This document shows, piece by piece, positions 63,872 through 64,000 of a DNA stretch of 64,000 bases (position 1 is its first letter; each line of letters opens with the position of its first letter). The stretch comes from Mycobacterium paragordonae (GTDB lineage Bacteria; Actinomycetota; Actinomycetes; Mycobacteriales; Mycobacteriaceae): the NCBI RefSeq assembly GCF_003614435.1, contig NZ_CP025546.1, forward strand, positions 5,146,001 through 5,210,000. Reading direction: 5' to 3'. The notes under the pieces are model-generated. The model worked only from the letters and a program-made list of their open reading frames with translations, searched no databases and was not told the DNA's origin. The position numbers were made by a program, and so were the translations under genes.

Positions 63872-64000
63872 TCAGCCTTCGGCCAGCAACTGCTTCTTGA
63901 GCACCTTGCCCAGCGCGTTACGGGGCAACGACTCGACAAAGCGCACCTCGCGTGGCCGCTTGTGCACCGAAAGCTGTTGTGCGACATAGTCGATCAGCTC
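63872..64000 (-). CDS. Acyl-CoA synthetase (FadD-type), C-terminal end only
   Basis: Forty-two codons before a TGA at 63872-63874 on the minus strand read ELIDYVAQQLSVHKRPREVR then FVESLPRNALGKVLKKQLLA and EG. This is the A10-region C-terminus of AMP-forming acyl-CoA ligases (LPRNxxGKxxKxxL, with the catalytic Lys). The gene continues beyond the window. By position relative to the M. tuberculosis order it may correspond to fadD36, but 42 residues are not enough to name it. Confidence 0.85.
   Translation of the reverse strand, partial: ELIDYVAQQLSVHKRPREVRFVESLPRNALGKVLKKQLLAEG

Overview
The window is chromosomal DNA from a slow-growing Mycobacterium. The evidence is uniformly high GC, many GTG starts and 4-bp ATGA/GTGA stop-start overlaps, a PE_PGRS and a PPE-MPTR gene, an MmpL transporter, and a gene order I recognise as the mdh-corA-sugCBA-lpqY ... 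sigE-rseA-htrA-tatB ... glgC/glgA ... folP2-fadD6 ... dapE/dapD block of M. tuberculosis (about Rv1240 back to Rv1200, running in the opposite direction). It is not M. tuberculosis itself, because several blocks are inserted or missing relative to that order. I cannot name the species. No tRNA, rRNA, CRISPR array or insertion sequence was seen.

Region 1 (1-21303) is an accessory biosynthetic island beside mdh. It holds the 3' part of a large modular type I polyketide synthase (PKS), a SAM methyltransferase that starts directly after its stop codon, a convergent 2549-residue non-ribosomal peptide synthetase (NRPS) ordered C-A-T-C-A-T-reductase, and a divergently transcribed MmpL exporter. Together these suggest a methylated, polyketide-capped dipeptide released reductively as an aldehyde or alcohol and exported by MmpL. 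This is the best candidate for an undescribed system; its left end lies outside the window.

Region 2 (21281-38873) is conserved core: malate dehydrogenase, CorA, and the trehalose-recycling importer LpqY-SugABC with a Suppressor-of-fused domain gene coupled at the end of the operon. A DUF4190 / MgtE-CBS / DUF1003 gene set follows, then a lytic transglycosylase behind a CRP-like box, Mrp, TatB, and the SigE / RseA / HtrA envelope-stress module with a divergent O-methyltransferase.

Region 3 (38876-43173) is an accessory insertion: a PE_PGRS protein fused to a histidine-phosphatase domain, the scar of a deleted TetR/SDR pair, and a PPE-MPTR gene.

Region 4 (43310-48926) is the RaaS-type TetR regulator and its ABC drug-efflux operon, with an isoprenylcysteine-methyltransferase-like membrane protein and a CocE/NonD hydrolase.

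Region 5 (48967-64000) holds alpha-glucan and methylglucose-polysaccharide synthesis (glgC, glgA, gpgS), DNA repair (tagA), folP2, fadD6, a LOG protein, a large ATPase/TPR-like protein, lysine/peptidoglycan genes dapE and dapD, an MHS-type transporter, a MarR regulator divergent from a small secreted protein, and the 3' end of an acyl-CoA ligase gene.
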